Below are positions 33,299-42,510 of a stretch of 64,000 bases of DNA, piece by piece. Origin of the DNA: Blautia faecis (GTDB taxonomy: Bacteria > Bacillota > Clostridia > Lachnospirales > Lachnospiraceae); assembly GCF_020554845.1 (NCBI RefSeq), contig NZ_JAJCIA010000014.1, positions 1 through 64,000 of the forward strand, written 5' to 3'. Both the position numbers and the translations under genes were made by a program. How positions within the stretch are numbered: position 1 is the first letter of the stretch; each line of letters opens with the position of its first letter. Under the pieces are notes generated by a model. That model was not told the DNA's origin, ran no database searches, and worked only from the letters and a program-made list of their open reading frames with translations.

Positions 33299-35431
33299 AT
33301 GAAAAAGAAGAAAAACGTTATGTACAGAAAAAGCGTATCATTACTTGCGGCAGCTGCGATGACAGCAGTACTTATGACTGGACAGGTTTATCCAGTAGCT
33401 GCATGGGGGCAGAATACAGAGACCAGACTTGAGAAATCCAGTCTGATTCCGGATAATATCACAATCGATCAGCCAGTTGCTCTTTCGGAAGTGGCATTGC
33501 CCAAGAGTGATTATGGAACGCTTTCCTGGGCAGATGATTCATATATACCGGATAAAAGAGTGCAGACCTGCGAAGTAGTATTTAAACCAGCAGCAGACGT
33601 GGATCTTTCTTATATTTCCGGATGGGATTCTGAGAAAAAAGTTGTGAAAGGTAAGATCACAGTTGTTGTCAGCAGCATAGAAGAGAGTTCTGAAGATCAG
33701 CCTTCTGATACTGCTGCAGATGTGGAAACAGGTGATGAGAGCAGTGAAGCATCTGTCCCGGATGACACAACTTCTGACAATAAAGATACAGATATAAAAT
33801 CTGATGATGAGGCAGTTCCAGGTGAGAATCAGCAGAATGATTCAGAAACTTCAGGAAAGACAGAAGATCAGACTGAGAATGCGGAAAACAAGCAGAACAG
33901 TGAAGCAGATAAAAAAGAAGAAACCATCGAGAGCACTCCTGCTTCTAATGAAGCAAAATCTGAAGACAACACCGAAGCTGCTGCGGGAATTACAACCCCG
34001 GCAGAAAAAACAGAAGTAGCGGCTCCTGCAATGGAAGAAACTGTAGATTTTGAAGATATTCAGGAGGAAGCAGCAGAAGAGTCAAAAGCTGATACAAGTT
34101 CAGATACAGCTGCAGAAGAGTCAAAAGCTGATACAGGTTCAGATACAGCCGCAGATAGCATAGAGAGTACAAATTCTGATAATGTGCAGACCGCAGATTC
34201 TTCAGATGATACTGGAAAACTGAACGAAACTTTTGGTGAGGTGATGCCTGGTGCTACCATTCTTGATGGTACAGGGGATTCTGGAAAAAATGAGAACACA
34301 GAAGAGAAAAAAGATACCACAGATACAACAGACACCACGGATGTAAAAGACACAACAGACCCTACAGAGGATGACCAGAAAAATATATTTGATAATCCTC
34401 TTGACTTTACCACAGCGGATACAAGACCGGCAACTGCTGAGGACGATCTCACAGAAGAAGAGCAGGCTGCAAGGGCTGCTCAGAATCATAGTTGTGAGGG
34501 AATTTCTGTATCAGGCATAGATCTTCCCTGGTATGTCCAGTTCCAGGTGACCAGTGGTGAAAATTACGAATTTAAAAATGAAGATAATGCTACGATCTTC
34601 CAATCCTATGAATTTAAATTATGGGATCTGAAGAATAATACAGAGTATGAAATTCCGGATGGACAGTATGTAAGCGTAACGATTCCTGTCAAAGAAGGAT
34701 ATAAATATTCGATTGAGCATCTTCTTGATAATGGTGCGACAGAGACCATTATTCCCAGTGTAAACGGAAGCACCATGGTATTCAGCACACATTCTTTCAG
34801 CCCGTTTGGAATTGCAGGTTTTCGTCCAATCGTAGGAGAGGACATTGCAAATGGAGCGTATGGCGATGGAAGTACACCAACTCCTACACCTACTGTGACG
34901 ATCAGTGGAACACCTACCCCGTCTCCATCTGTGACCGGAGCTGGTACGAATGGAACAAATGGATCCGGAACGGGTAAAACGGATAGCAATAGCGGAAATG
35001 AAACTGGTGGAAATACAGGTGATTCAAATGGAATCAGCAATGGAAATACAAATGGCTCTTCCAATGGGACTTCAGGAACCGGAAATGGTGGTTCTTCATC
35101 TGGTACCGGAAGCTCTGACGGCAGTGACAATTCCGGAACCAGCAATACACCAGGTGTGGCATCTGATGGAACTATAAATTCTGGCACAACAGATGGCAGT
35201 TCTTCAAATGGAACAGGTTCCAGTACAAATGCGGGACAGACTGCAGGAAACACTACAGGCAACACTGCAGGAAATACGGCTGCTACCTCAAACGGAAATA
35301 ACGGTCAGAGTCAGACCTCAAATGCAGTAAAAACTGGTGACAACACCATGATCCTTCCCTTTGTGATCCTTGTGATCGCTGCAGCCGCTGTGATCATTAT
35401 TGTGATTATTGTCCGCAAAAAGAAAAGATAA
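33299..35431 (+). CDS. Large Ser/Asp/Gly-rich cell-surface protein
   Basis: A 710-residue secreted protein. It has a signal peptide (SVSLLAAAAMTAVLMTGQVY, cleavage near VAAWG) and a small folded N-terminal domain (about 40-125). Next is a long acidic Ser/Thr/Glu linker (about 125-390) with an 18-residue repeat of the type EESKADTSSDTAAEESKADTG. A beta-domain follows (about 395-500; CEGISVSGIDLPWYVQFQV), then a Thr/Pro stretch and a Ser/Gly/Asn stalk (about 510-670). The end is AVKTGD, one membrane segment and RKKKR, which looks like a non-standard sortase signal. No function is recognised; an adhesin or stalked surface factor is likely. Confidence 0.78.
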   Translation: MKKKKNVMYRKSVSLLAAAAMTAVLMTGQVYPVAAWGQNTETRLEKSSLIPDNITIDQPVALSEVALPKSDYGTLSWADDSYIPDKRVQTCEVVFKPAADVDLSYISGWDSEKKVVKGKITVVVSSIEESSEDQPSDTAADVETGDESSEASVPDDTTSDNKDTDIKSDDEAVPGENQQNDSETSGKTEDQTENAENKQNSEADKKEETIESTPASNEAKSEDNTEAAAGITTPAEKTEVAAPAMEETVDFEDIQEEAAEESKADTSSDTAAEESKADTGSDTAADSIESTNSDNVQTADSSDDTGKLNETFGEVMPGATILDGTGDSGKNENTEEKKDTTDTTDTTDVKDTTDPTEDDQKNIFDNPLDFTTADTRPATAEDDLTEEEQAARAAQNHSCEGISVSGIDLPWYVQFQVTSGENYEFKNEDNATIFQSYEFKLWDLKNNTEYEIPDGQYVSVTIPVKEGYKYSIEHLLDNGATETIIPSVNGSTMVFSTHSFSPFGIAGFRPIVGEDIANGAYGDGSTPTPTPTVTISGTPTPSPSVTGAGTNGTNGSGTGKTDSNSGNETGGNTGDSNGISNGNTNGSSNGTSGTGNGGSSSGTGSSDGSDNSGTSNTPGVASDGTINSGTTDGSSSNGTGSSTNAGQTAGNTTGNTAGNTAATSNGNNGQSQTSNAVKTGDNTMILPFVILVIAAAAVIIIVIIVRKKKR

Positions 35432-35481
35432 AGCAGACAGGATAATTAAAACGGACATTCATAATCCATGAATAACGAAGC

Positions 35482-35518
35482 CAGCCCTTCCATATATTAC
35501 ATATGGGAGGGCTGTTTT
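35482..35518 (+). terminator. Terminator hairpin that hides the next gene's ribosome binding site
   Basis: CAGCCCTTCCATAT and ATATGGGAGGGCTG form a 14-bp stem (one T-G pair, 5-nt loop) followed by TTTTTAT. The Shine-Dalgarno sequence GGGAGG (35505-35510) of the next gene is part of the 3' arm, and its ATG begins at 35520. Confidence 0.85.
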
Positions 35519-35519
35519 T

Positions 35520-35870
35520 ATGAAAGTAAAAGTCATTTTAAAATCTTTACTTTTTTCCTATGCAGTTACCGGAGCGTTTCTTTTGCTTCTGGCATTCCTT
35601 TTATTCCAGTTTGACCTGGGAGAAAAGCCTGTGTCAGCAGGAATTGTAGCTGTGTATATTTTGTCCTGTTTTTCAGGAGGCTTCATGTCAGGAAAAATTC
35701 TGCGCAAAGATAAGTATTTATGGGGAATTCTGGTAGGGGCTTTTTACTATTTGCTTTTGATTACAGTATCTTTTGTAGTGCAGGGAAAATGGGAAATGAG
35801 TCTGGTACATGCAGTAACTACTTTTTTTATGTGTCTGGGTGGTGGTGCTCTTGGTGGGATGTTGTCTTAG
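35520..35870 (+). CDS. TIGR04086-type membrane protein
   Basis: A 116-residue protein with four membrane segments, matching from memory the TIGR04086/YrzE-like group common in Clostridia (LLFSYAVTGAFLLLLAFLLF, then SCFSGGFMSGKILRKDKYLW, and GGGALGGMLS at the end). The genes often stand before the SCIFF peptide gene, as here. The role is unknown. Its stop codon lies inside a decayed family 1 repeat end. Confidence 0.8.
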   Translation: MKVKVILKSLLFSYAVTGAFLLLLAFLLFQFDLGEKPVSAGIVAVYILSCFSGGFMSGKILRKDKYLWGILVGAFYYLLLITVSFVVQGKWEMSLVHAVTTFFMCLGGGALGGMLS

Positions 35871-35900
35871 AGCGTGTTTGAGAAATCATTCCCGCATTTT
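35866..35900. repeat. Family 1 repeat, half copy
   Basis: CTTAGAGCGTGTTTGAGAAATCATTCCCGC-type DNA matches one end of the full element, then the match stops. The TAG stop of the membrane protein gene lies within it, so the repeat end now helps terminate that gene. Confidence 0.6.
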
Positions 35901-35935
35901 TTGAAAAGATTCGCACTCTGTCCAATAAAAAATGC

Positions 35936-35964
35936 TTTAAAAATAAAAAAAAATATGATATACT
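35936..35964 (+). promoter_or_regulatory. Likely promoter of the SCIFF operon
   Basis: An extended -10 box TGATATACT (TATACT at 35959-35964) has a weak TTTAAA -35 box 17 bp upstream. The start of the peptide gene follows 35 bp on. Confidence 0.5.
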
Positions 35965-35998
35965 AGGCAAAGATTATATACATAAGGAGGCTAATACT

Positions 35999-36139
35999 AT
36001 GCAGCATATCAAAACATTAAATACAAAGAACCTGCAGAACACTGTAAAGAAAGGCGGCTGCGGCGAGTGCCAGACATCATGTCAGTCCGCATGCAAGACA
36101 TCCTGTACAGTAGGAAACCAGAGCTGCGAGAACAAATAA
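35999..36139 (+). CDS. scfA: SCIFF ranthipeptide precursor (six cysteines in forty-five residues)
   Basis: A 46-residue peptide beginning MQHIKTLNTKNLQNTVKKGG, followed by cysteines at 21, 24, 28, 32, 36 and 43. This is the near-universal SCIFF peptide of Clostridia, converted by the neighbouring radical-SAM enzyme to a thioether-bridged ranthipeptide. In the Clostridium thermocellum homolog the link joins Cys32 to Thr37, and both residues are at those positions here. The start has a perfect AAGGAGG site. Reported roles in related species concern signalling and population behaviour. Confidence 0.95.
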   Translation: MQHIKTLNTKNLQNTVKKGGCGECQTSCQSACKTSCTVGNQSCENK

Positions 36140-36162
36140 GTCGGGCAACTGGAAACGTATGT

Positions 36163-36188
36163 AAGCAGCGGTGTAAAAGCCGCTGCTT
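36163..36188 (+). terminator. Intercistronic hairpin between scfA and scfB
   Basis: AAGCAGCGG/CCGCTGCTT is a perfect 9-bp stem with an 8-nt loop and no T-run. Such a hairpin could stabilise the peptide mRNA or lower expression of the enzyme relative to its substrate. Confidence 0.65.
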
Positions 36189-36225
36189 ATTCATGCAATA
36201 GGAAAGAATGAAAGGATATACTAAC

Positions 36226-37593
36226 ATGAGTCTGATTCACCGTTATCAGAACAATGGCTACAACATCGTGCTGGACATCAACAGCGGATGTATCCATGTT
36301 GTGGATGAAGTGACCTACGAAGTACTTCCTTATATGGAAGAAGGTCTGGACACAGCTGCCATTGTAGGAAAACTGGGAGATCAGTTTTCAGAAGAAGATA
36401 TTAAGACATCAGTGGCAGAGTGTGAGAAGCTGAAAGCCGATGGCATGCTTTTCACCAGAGATGTATATGAGAATGCTATTGATACATTTACCAAGAACCG
36501 TCAGACAGTGGTAAAAGCGCTCTGTCTGCACATCGCCCATGATTGTAACCTTGCCTGTCGCTACTGCTTTGCAGAAGAAGGAGAGTACCACGGAAGACGA
36601 GCTCTCATGTCTTTTGAGGTAGGGAAGAAGGCACTGGATTTCCTGATCGCTAATTCAGGCTCCAGACACAATCTGGAGGTGGATTTCTTTGGCGGCGAGC
36701 CGCTTATGAACTGGCAGGTTGTTAAGGACCTGGTAGCATACGGCCGTGAGCAGGAGAAAATCCACAATAAAAAATTCCGTTTTACCCTTACTACCAACGG
36801 TGTTCTGCTGAACGATGAGGTAATGGAATTCTGCAACAAAGAGATGGGAAATGTGGTCCTCAGTATTGATGGCCGTAAGGAAGTTCACGATTTTATGCGC
36901 CCATTCCGCAAAGGGGCAGGAAGCTATGATCTGATTCTTCCGAAGTTTCAGAAATTTGCAGAGTCCCGTAACCAGGACAAGTATTATGTAAGAGGAACCT
37001 TCACTCATCATAATCTTGATTTCTCCCAGGATGTTCTTCATCTTGCAGACCTTGGATTCAAGCAGATTTCTGTAGAGCCTGTAGTGGCAGATCCATCTGA
37101 GGAGTACGCACTTCGGGAGGAAGACCTGCCGAAGATCATGGAAGAATACGACCTTCTTGCGAAAGAGATGATAAAACGCGAGAAAGAAGGCAAAGGTTTT
37201 AATTTCTTCCATTTCATGATCGACCTTACCGGTGGCCCTTGTGTATACAAGAGACTTTCCGGATGCGGAAGCGGCACAGAATATCTTGCCGTAACTCCAT
37301 GGGGGGATTTCTACCCATGCCACCAGTTTGTTGGGGAAGAAGAATATCTGATGGGAAATGTGGATGAAGGGATTACGAGACCTGACATCCAGAAGGATTT
37401 CGGATGCTGCAATGTTTACACCAAGCCAGCCTGCAAGGATTGTTTTGCAAGATTCTACTGCAGTGGCGGATGCGCAGCAAACGGATATCATGCCCATAAG
37501 GATATCAGAAGCAATTATGAAATCGGATGCGAGCTCCAGAGGAAGCGTGTGGAGTGCGCCATCATGATAAAAGCTGCACTGGCAGAAGACTGA
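36226..37593 (+). CDS. scfB: SCIFF radical-SAM maturase
   Basis: A 455-residue enzyme that builds thioether bridges in the SCIFF peptide. An N-terminal peptide-binding RRE-like region (about 1-90; YNIVLDINSGCIHVVDEVTY) is followed by the radical-SAM barrel with CNLACRYC (Cys107, 111, 114). A C-terminal SPASM domain has many cysteines (CGSGTEYLAVTPWGDFYPCH, then CCNVYTKPACKDC and FYCSGGCAANG) for two auxiliary iron-sulfur clusters. I chose ATG 36226 rather than 36208 because AAAGGA is spaced correctly for it and relatives start there. Confidence 0.95.
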   Translation: MSLIHRYQNNGYNIVLDINSGCIHVVDEVTYEVLPYMEEGLDTAAIVGKLGDQFSEEDIKTSVAECEKLKADGMLFTRDVYENAIDTFTKNRQTVVKALCLHIAHDCNLACRYCFAEEGEYHGRRALMSFEVGKKALDFLIANSGSRHNLEVDFFGGEPLMNWQVVKDLVAYGREQEKIHNKKFRFTLTTNGVLLNDEVMEFCNKEMGNVVLSIDGRKEVHDFMRPFRKGAGSYDLILPKFQKFAESRNQDKYYVRGTFTHHNLDFSQDVLHLADLGFKQISVEPVVADPSEEYALREEDLPKIMEEYDLLAKEMIKREKEGKGFNFFHFMIDLTGGPCVYKRLSGCGSGTEYLAVTPWGDFYPCHQFVGEEEYLMGNVDEGITRPDIQKDFGCCNVYTKPACKDCFARFYCSGGCAANGYHAHKDIRSNYEIGCELQRKRVECAIMIKAALAED

Positions 37594-37666
37594 TAGCACT
37601 TCGCCAGCTGCGAAGATTTCTGTCAGTCCCTGCTTTTGCGAAAAACAAAAAAGAAGGGACAGAACA

Positions 37667-40093
37667 ATGAAAAAATCAAGAGGTATCTTAGTCCTGATCC
37701 TGACTGCCATCGTTACCGTGTTCTTCTGCTATACGGCTGCTGTAGGCATTGGCCCTACAGGAACCGGTGCTATGAAGAATATCAAGACCGGACTTGATCT
37801 GGCTGGTGGTGTCAGCATTACATATCAGGCAAAGGACAGTAACCCAAGCAGTGAAGACATGAGTGATACTGTGTACAAGCTGCAGAAACGTGTTGAGCAG
37901 TACAGTACAGAGGCTCAGGTATATCAGGAAGGATCTGACCGTATCAATGTAGAGATTCCTGGTGTAACAGATGCAAATGCTATTCTGGAAGAACTTGGCC
38001 AGCCAGGTTCCCTGTGCTTTATCACACAGCAGGATGAGGATGGAAACGCAAATTTCCAGGCAGATTCCAGCAGCGAGACCGGATACTCTCTGGCAAGAAG
38101 TCTTGACGAGATCCGTGCAGCCGGCTCTGTGGTTTTGGAAGGTACAGATGTGGCAGATGCTACAGGCGGTGCAATCCAGCAGCAGAATTCCAGCAGCAGA
38201 GAGTACGTGGTAGATCTGACTCTTACAGACGAGGGAAAAACAAAATTCGCAGAGGCAACTCAGAACAATGTTGGAAAACAGATCGCGATTATCTATGACA
38301 ACGGCGTATTAAGCGCTCCAAGAGTAAATGAAGCCATCACAGGCGGTAAGGCACAGATCAGTGGTATGGAAAGTGTTGAGAGAGCACAGGAGCTTGCTTC
38401 CTATATCCGTATCGGATCCCTGAGCCTTGAACTGACAGAGCTTCGTTCCAGCGTTGTAGCTGCACAGCTCGGTGAAGAAGCAATCTCCACCAGCCTTATT
38501 GCAGGTCTGATCGGTCTGATCATCGTAATTCTGTTTATGATCATCGCTTACCGTGTACCTGGTGCAGTTGCAGGCCTTTCCCTGATTTTCTACACAGCGA
38601 CCATTCTGCTTACCTTAAATGCATTTGACATTACCCTTACGCTTCCGGGTATTGCAGGTATCATCCTTGGCATTGGTATGGCAGTAGATGCGAATGTTAT
38701 TATTTATGCACGTATCCGTGAGGAAATCGGTACAGGCTCTACCGTAAGATCCGCGATCAAAGCTGGTTTCTCCAAGGCTTTTTCCGCAATCTTTGACGGA
38801 AACATCACAACCCTGATCGCAGCATTCGTTCTGATGTGGCTGGGTACTGGTTCTGTTAAAGGATTTGCATATACACTGGCACTTGGTATTGTGATTTCCA
38901 TGTTTACAGCTCTGGTATTTTCCAGACTTGTGATCAATGCATTATATGCAGTTGGCGTTCGCGATGAGAAATTCTATGGAAAGACTGAAGAGAAGAAAGT
39001 CATTAACTTTGTTGGAAAGAGAAGATTATGCTTCACCCTTTCCATTATCCTAATCCTTGCCGGACCAGCCACTATGCTGATCCACAAGGCTACAGGCGGA
39101 AAAGCCCTGAACTACAGCCTTGAGTTTTCAGGTGGTACTTCTACCAATGTCACCTTTAACGAAGATATGGACATTAAGACCATTGATTCTGAGGTTACAC
39201 CTGTAGTGGAAGAGGTTACAGGAGATAAGAATGTACAGCCTACTAAGGTTGTTGGAACAAATCAGGTTATCATCAAGACACGTTCCCTGAATCTTGACGA
39301 ACGTGAGGCACTGAATAAGGCACTTGTTGACAAGTTTGGTGTAGATGAATCTCTGATCCAGGCAGAGAGTATTTCCTCCACTGTCAGCAACGAAATGAGA
39401 AGAGATGCTGTAGTAGCCGTTTTTGTTGCCACTATTTTCATGCTTCTTTACATCTGGTTCCGTTTCAAGGATATCCGTTTTGCAGGCAGCGCAGTACTTG
39501 CACTTCTTCATGATGTTCTTGTTGTCCTTACATTCTATGCGATTTCCAGAATTTCCGTAGGAAATACTTTTATCGCTTGTATGTTGACTATCGTTGGTTA
39601 TTCTATCAACGCCACGATCGTTATCTTCGACCGTATCCGTGAGAATCTTCACGGAAGCAAGCGCGTAGATGAGCTCGAAGAAGTGGTAAATAAGAGTATT
39701 ACACAGACACTTACCAGAAGTATTTATACTTCCCTTACTACCTTTATCATGGTAGCTGTTCTTTATATCATGGGTGTATCTTCCATCCGTGAGTTCGCAG
39801 CTCCGCTGATGGTTGGTATTATCTGCGGTGCTTATTCTTCTGTATGCATTACCGGAGCCCTCTGGCTGGTAATGAAAAAGAAAATTGGCGGCGGACAGGC
39901 TCAGACTGTAAAAGCTACAGCTGGTGCTGCTCCGGTTAAACAGTCTGTTTCAAGTGCAAAGGCACCAAGTGCTCCAGCTGCAAATGGACAGACCCAGCCG
40001 AAGAAGAAAAATCGTAAGAGAGTTCAGGAGCGTCTTGCAGCCCAGGAGGCGGCTAAGAATACTGAGAATGGTTCTTCTGAGGAAGACAGATAA
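37667..40093 (+). CDS. secDF: Protein translocase SecDF (fused)
   Basis: An 808-residue fusion of SecD (about 1-430) and SecF (about 445-750), with six membrane segments in each half and a large outer domain after the first. It uses the proton gradient to pull proteins out after SecA has pushed them through SecYEG. Signatures are DLAGGVSITYQ, GIILGIGMAVDANVIIYARI in the SecD half, and SLEFSGGTSTNV and IVGYSINATIVIFDRIREN in the SecF half. The C-terminal 60 residues are Ala/Lys/Pro-rich and cytoplasmic. A dedicated terminator follows. Confidence 0.95.
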   Translation: MKKSRGILVLILTAIVTVFFCYTAAVGIGPTGTGAMKNIKTGLDLAGGVSITYQAKDSNPSSEDMSDTVYKLQKRVEQYSTEAQVYQEGSDRINVEIPGVTDANAILEELGQPGSLCFITQQDEDGNANFQADSSSETGYSLARSLDEIRAAGSVVLEGTDVADATGGAIQQQNSSSREYVVDLTLTDEGKTKFAEATQNNVGKQIAIIYDNGVLSAPRVNEAITGGKAQISGMESVERAQELASYIRIGSLSLELTELRSSVVAAQLGEEAISTSLIAGLIGLIIVILFMIIAYRVPGAVAGLSLIFYTATILLTLNAFDITLTLPGIAGIILGIGMAVDANVIIYARIREEIGTGSTVRSAIKAGFSKAFSAIFDGNITTLIAAFVLMWLGTGSVKGFAYTLALGIVISMFTALVFSRLVINALYAVGVRDEKFYGKTEEKKVINFVGKRRLCFTLSIILILAGPATMLIHKATGGKALNYSLEFSGGTSTNVTFNEDMDIKTIDSEVTPVVEEVTGDKNVQPTKVVGTNQVIIKTRSLNLDEREALNKALVDKFGVDESLIQAESISSTVSNEMRRDAVVAVFVATIFMLLYIWFRFKDIRFAGSAVLALLHDVLVVLTFYAISRISVGNTFIACMLTIVGYSINATIVIFDRIRENLHGSKRVDELEEVVNKSITQTLTRSIYTSLTTFIMVAVLYIMGVSSIREFAAPLMVGIICGAYSSVCITGALWLVMKKKIGGGQAQTVKATAGAAPVKQSVSSAKAPSAPAANGQTQPKKKNRKRVQERLAAQEAAKNTENGSSEEDR

Positions 40094-40105
40094 TTAAATA
40101 AACTT

Positions 40106-40141
40106 AAGCCAGGACAGGTGGAAACATCTGTCCTGGCTTGC
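40106..40141 (+). terminator. secDF terminator
   Basis: AAGCCAGGACAG/CTGTCCTGGCTT is a 12-bp perfect stem with a 10-nt loop, followed by GCTTTTT. Confidence 0.9.
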
Positions 40142-40197
40142 TTTTTATGTAAAATTCTATTACTATTTAGTGGGTTGAAAAGTTCTTTAGGAGGGAC

Positions 40198-40376
40198 GCA
40201 TTTGGACAATGTGTATTACTCACTCGCCGGCGCAACGCTCCGATGAACTAATCGCTAACTGCGACTAATGCGTTCGGGAGAGCCCTCACGCATAAGTCTC
40301 CGTAAGCGCTGGATTTCATCTGCGCTAAAAACGCGCCTGAAATGGCTCGCTGGAGTAATACACATTGCCCAAATGC
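40198..40376. repeat. Family 3 intergenic repeat, copy A
   Basis: 179 bp with 24-bp inverted ends differing at one position (they include ACAATGTGTATTACTC and its complement). Interior blocks CTAACTGCGACTAA, GGAGAGCC and TAAGTCTCCGTAAG are shared with copy B, which faces it. A weaker outer pair AAAAGTTCTT/AAGAACTTTT extends the structure. The 40377-40561 stretch between the two copies shows no gene. Confidence 0.8.
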
Positions 40377-40561
40377 TGTGTACTGGCTGGGACTGATGTT
40401 ATATAAGAACTTTTTACGAAGGGGGAGGATGAGTGACTGGCTTCCCTATACTTTTTTGACAACGATAGATTGACAAAAAATAATAAAGTTGCGGGATACC
40501 AATTACTTCCCCCACCCTCGTTGTTGTCGTTACTGTTTCTTTCTTCCCTTTCCAGCATCCA

Positions 40562-40739
40562 GCGATTTTGCAATGTATATTCGCAAGCCGCGCATTTCAG
40601 GAGCGGTTTTAGTGGAGGCGAGATCCATGACTTACGGAGACTTAGGCGCGAAGGCTCTCCTGAGCGTCTTAGTCGCAGTTAGTCATTAGCTTGCCGGAAC
40701 GTTGCGACGCGCGGCGGTGAATATACATTGTGAAATCGC
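40562..40739. repeat. Family 3 intergenic repeat, copy B (inverted)
   Basis: 178 bp in opposite orientation to copy A. Its 21-bp ends (GCGATTTTGCAATGTATATT and near complement) differ from those of copy A, yet still pair with each other, so changes on one arm are matched on the other. It ends about 60 bp before the recJ start. Confidence 0.8.
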
Positions 40740-40797
40740 GTCCGGGATAACGACCAACCAATTAAATAGCAATACAATTTACAACAGGAGACAAAGC

Positions 40798-42510
40798 ATG
40801 GAAAAATGGGTATTAGCGGCGAAAAGAGCTGATTTTCAGGAGATTGGCCGGAAGTATGGAATAGATCCGGTGATCGCCAGGATTATTCGGAACAGGGATA
40901 TTACAGAAGATGCAGAAATTAATCAGTATCTGAACGGAACCCTGGATGACATTCCATCCTGGAAAAGTCTGAAGGATATTGACAAAGCTGTGGAAATTAT
41001 TTCGCAAAAAATAGATCTGGGAACCAGGATGAGAATTATAGGAGATTATGATATTGACGGTGTAACTGCAACTTATATTCTGTTAAAAGGATTTAAACGC
41101 CTGGGGGCGAATGTAGATACTTATATTCCGGACCGCATTGCAGATGGATATGGAATTCATAATCATCTTATAGAGAAAGCAAAAGAGGATGGAGTAGATA
41201 CGATCGTGACCTGTGACAATGGAATTTCGGCTGCAGATCAGATTGCATTTGCAAAAAAAATGGGCATGACAGTGGTAGTGACGGATCACCACGAGGTCCC
41301 TTTTGAAGATACAGAAGAAGGGCGAAAATACAAGCTTCCTCTGGCAGATGCAATTATCAATCCAAAACAGTCTGACTGTACGTATCCAAATAAAAATATC
41401 TGTGGCGCAGTGGTTGCAATGAAACTGGTTTTTGCATTGTATGAAAAATATGGAATCCCGGAGAGCGAGAAAGAAGATTATCTGGAACCTGCGGCTATCG
41501 CTACAGTTGGAGATATTATGGACCTTCAGGGAGAAAACCGTATTCTTGTAAAAGAGGGACTTTTACGTCTGCCTCATACAAAAAATAAGGGACTGAAAGC
41601 TTTGATAAGAGCAATTGGTCTGGAAAATCAGAAAATCAGTTCCTATGATATTGGTTTCCGCCTTGGTCCGTGCATTAATGCCAGCGGAAGACTGGATACA
41701 GCCATGCGCTCCCTGTCCCTTTTGCAGTGTGAAGATGAAGAAGAGGCTGCAAAGCTTGCAAACGATCTGAAAGCATTGAATGACAGCCGTAAGGCACTGA
41801 CGGAACAGGGCACAGAAGCTGCTTACAAGCTGATTAATGGCAGTGATCTGAAAAATGACAGAGTAATGGTTGTATTTTTGCCGGATTGTCATGAGAGTCT
41901 TGCAGGAATCATAGCAGGAAGAATCCGTGAAAAATATCACAAGCCTGCTTTTGTTCTTACAAGAGGGGAAAAATCGGTGAAAGGCAGCGGCAGATCTACA
42001 GAAAATTATTCCATGTATGAGGAACTTGTAAAATGTGACAGTCTGTTGCTCCAGTATGGCGGCCATCCTATGGCAGCAGGTCTTTCTATAGAAGAAGCAA
42101 ACGTGGAAGCATTTCGCCGTCAGCTCAATGAAAACTGCACCTTGACAGAAGAAGATATGATCCCAAAAATCGTGATCGATGTACCAATGCCCATTTCTTA
42201 CATAAACGAGAATCTGATCCGTCAGCTCTCTGTTCTGGAACCCTTTGGAAAAGGAAATGCGAAGCCTGTTTTTGCCCAGAAAAATCTCCGCGTTTTAAAA
42301 ACCGGAATATATGGAAAGACTCAGAATACAGTGAAATTGCAGCTGATGGACGAATCCGGCACGGTGATGGATGGGGTTTACTGGGGCGAGGCAAAGGAGT
42401 TTGCAGAGTTTGCAAGGTCTCATGGAACTATTTCTGTAACCTATTATCCGAAGATCAACTCCTATATGGGAAGAGACTCTTTGCAAATTGTCATACAAAA
42501 TTATTGCTAA
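40798..42510 (+). CDS. recJ: Single-strand DNA-specific exonuclease RecJ
   Basis: A 570-residue 5'-3' exonuclease for recombination and repair. The DHH phosphoesterase domain has GDYDIDGVTATYIL and VTDHHEVP with metal-binding Asp/His, and DHHA1 follows with GRLDTAMRSLSLL and GGHPMAAGLSIE, then an OB-like end domain. I chose ATG 40798, which has AGGAG, rather than the longer frame that runs through a family 3 repeat. Confidence 0.95.
   Translation: MEKWVLAAKRADFQEIGRKYGIDPVIARIIRNRDITEDAEINQYLNGTLDDIPSWKSLKDIDKAVEIISQKIDLGTRMRIIGDYDIDGVTATYILLKGFKRLGANVDTYIPDRIADGYGIHNHLIEKAKEDGVDTIVTCDNGISAADQIAFAKKMGMTVVVTDHHEVPFEDTEEGRKYKLPLADAIINPKQSDCTYPNKNICGAVVAMKLVFALYEKYGIPESEKEDYLEPAAIATVGDIMDLQGENRILVKEGLLRLPHTKNKGLKALIRAIGLENQKISSYDIGFRLGPCINASGRLDTAMRSLSLLQCEDEEEAAKLANDLKALNDSRKALTEQGTEAAYKLINGSDLKNDRVMVVFLPDCHESLAGIIAGRIREKYHKPAFVLTRGEKSVKGSGRSTENYSMYEELVKCDSLLLQYGGHPMAAGLSIEEANVEAFRRQLNENCTLTEEDMIPKIVIDVPMPISYINENLIRQLSVLEPFGKGNAKPVFAQKNLRVLKTGIYGKTQNTVKLQLMDESGTVMDGVYWGEAKEFAEFARSHGTISVTYYPKINSYMGRDSLQIVIQNYC

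Noticed and set aside
34079..34160. Possible CRISPR-like or tandem DNA repeat
   Set aside because: It is an in-frame protein repeat (ESKADT-type) in the surface protein linker, only two units, without spacers.
34606..35265. Long minus-strand frame opposite the surface protein stalk
   Set aside because: It is a mirror of the repetitive Ser/Gly/Asn codons and has a Pro/Val-rich low-complexity product without a ribosome binding site.
36655..37710. 351-codon minus-strand frame opposite scfB
   Set aside because: It overlaps a certain gene fully, lacks a ribosome binding site and has no domain pattern.
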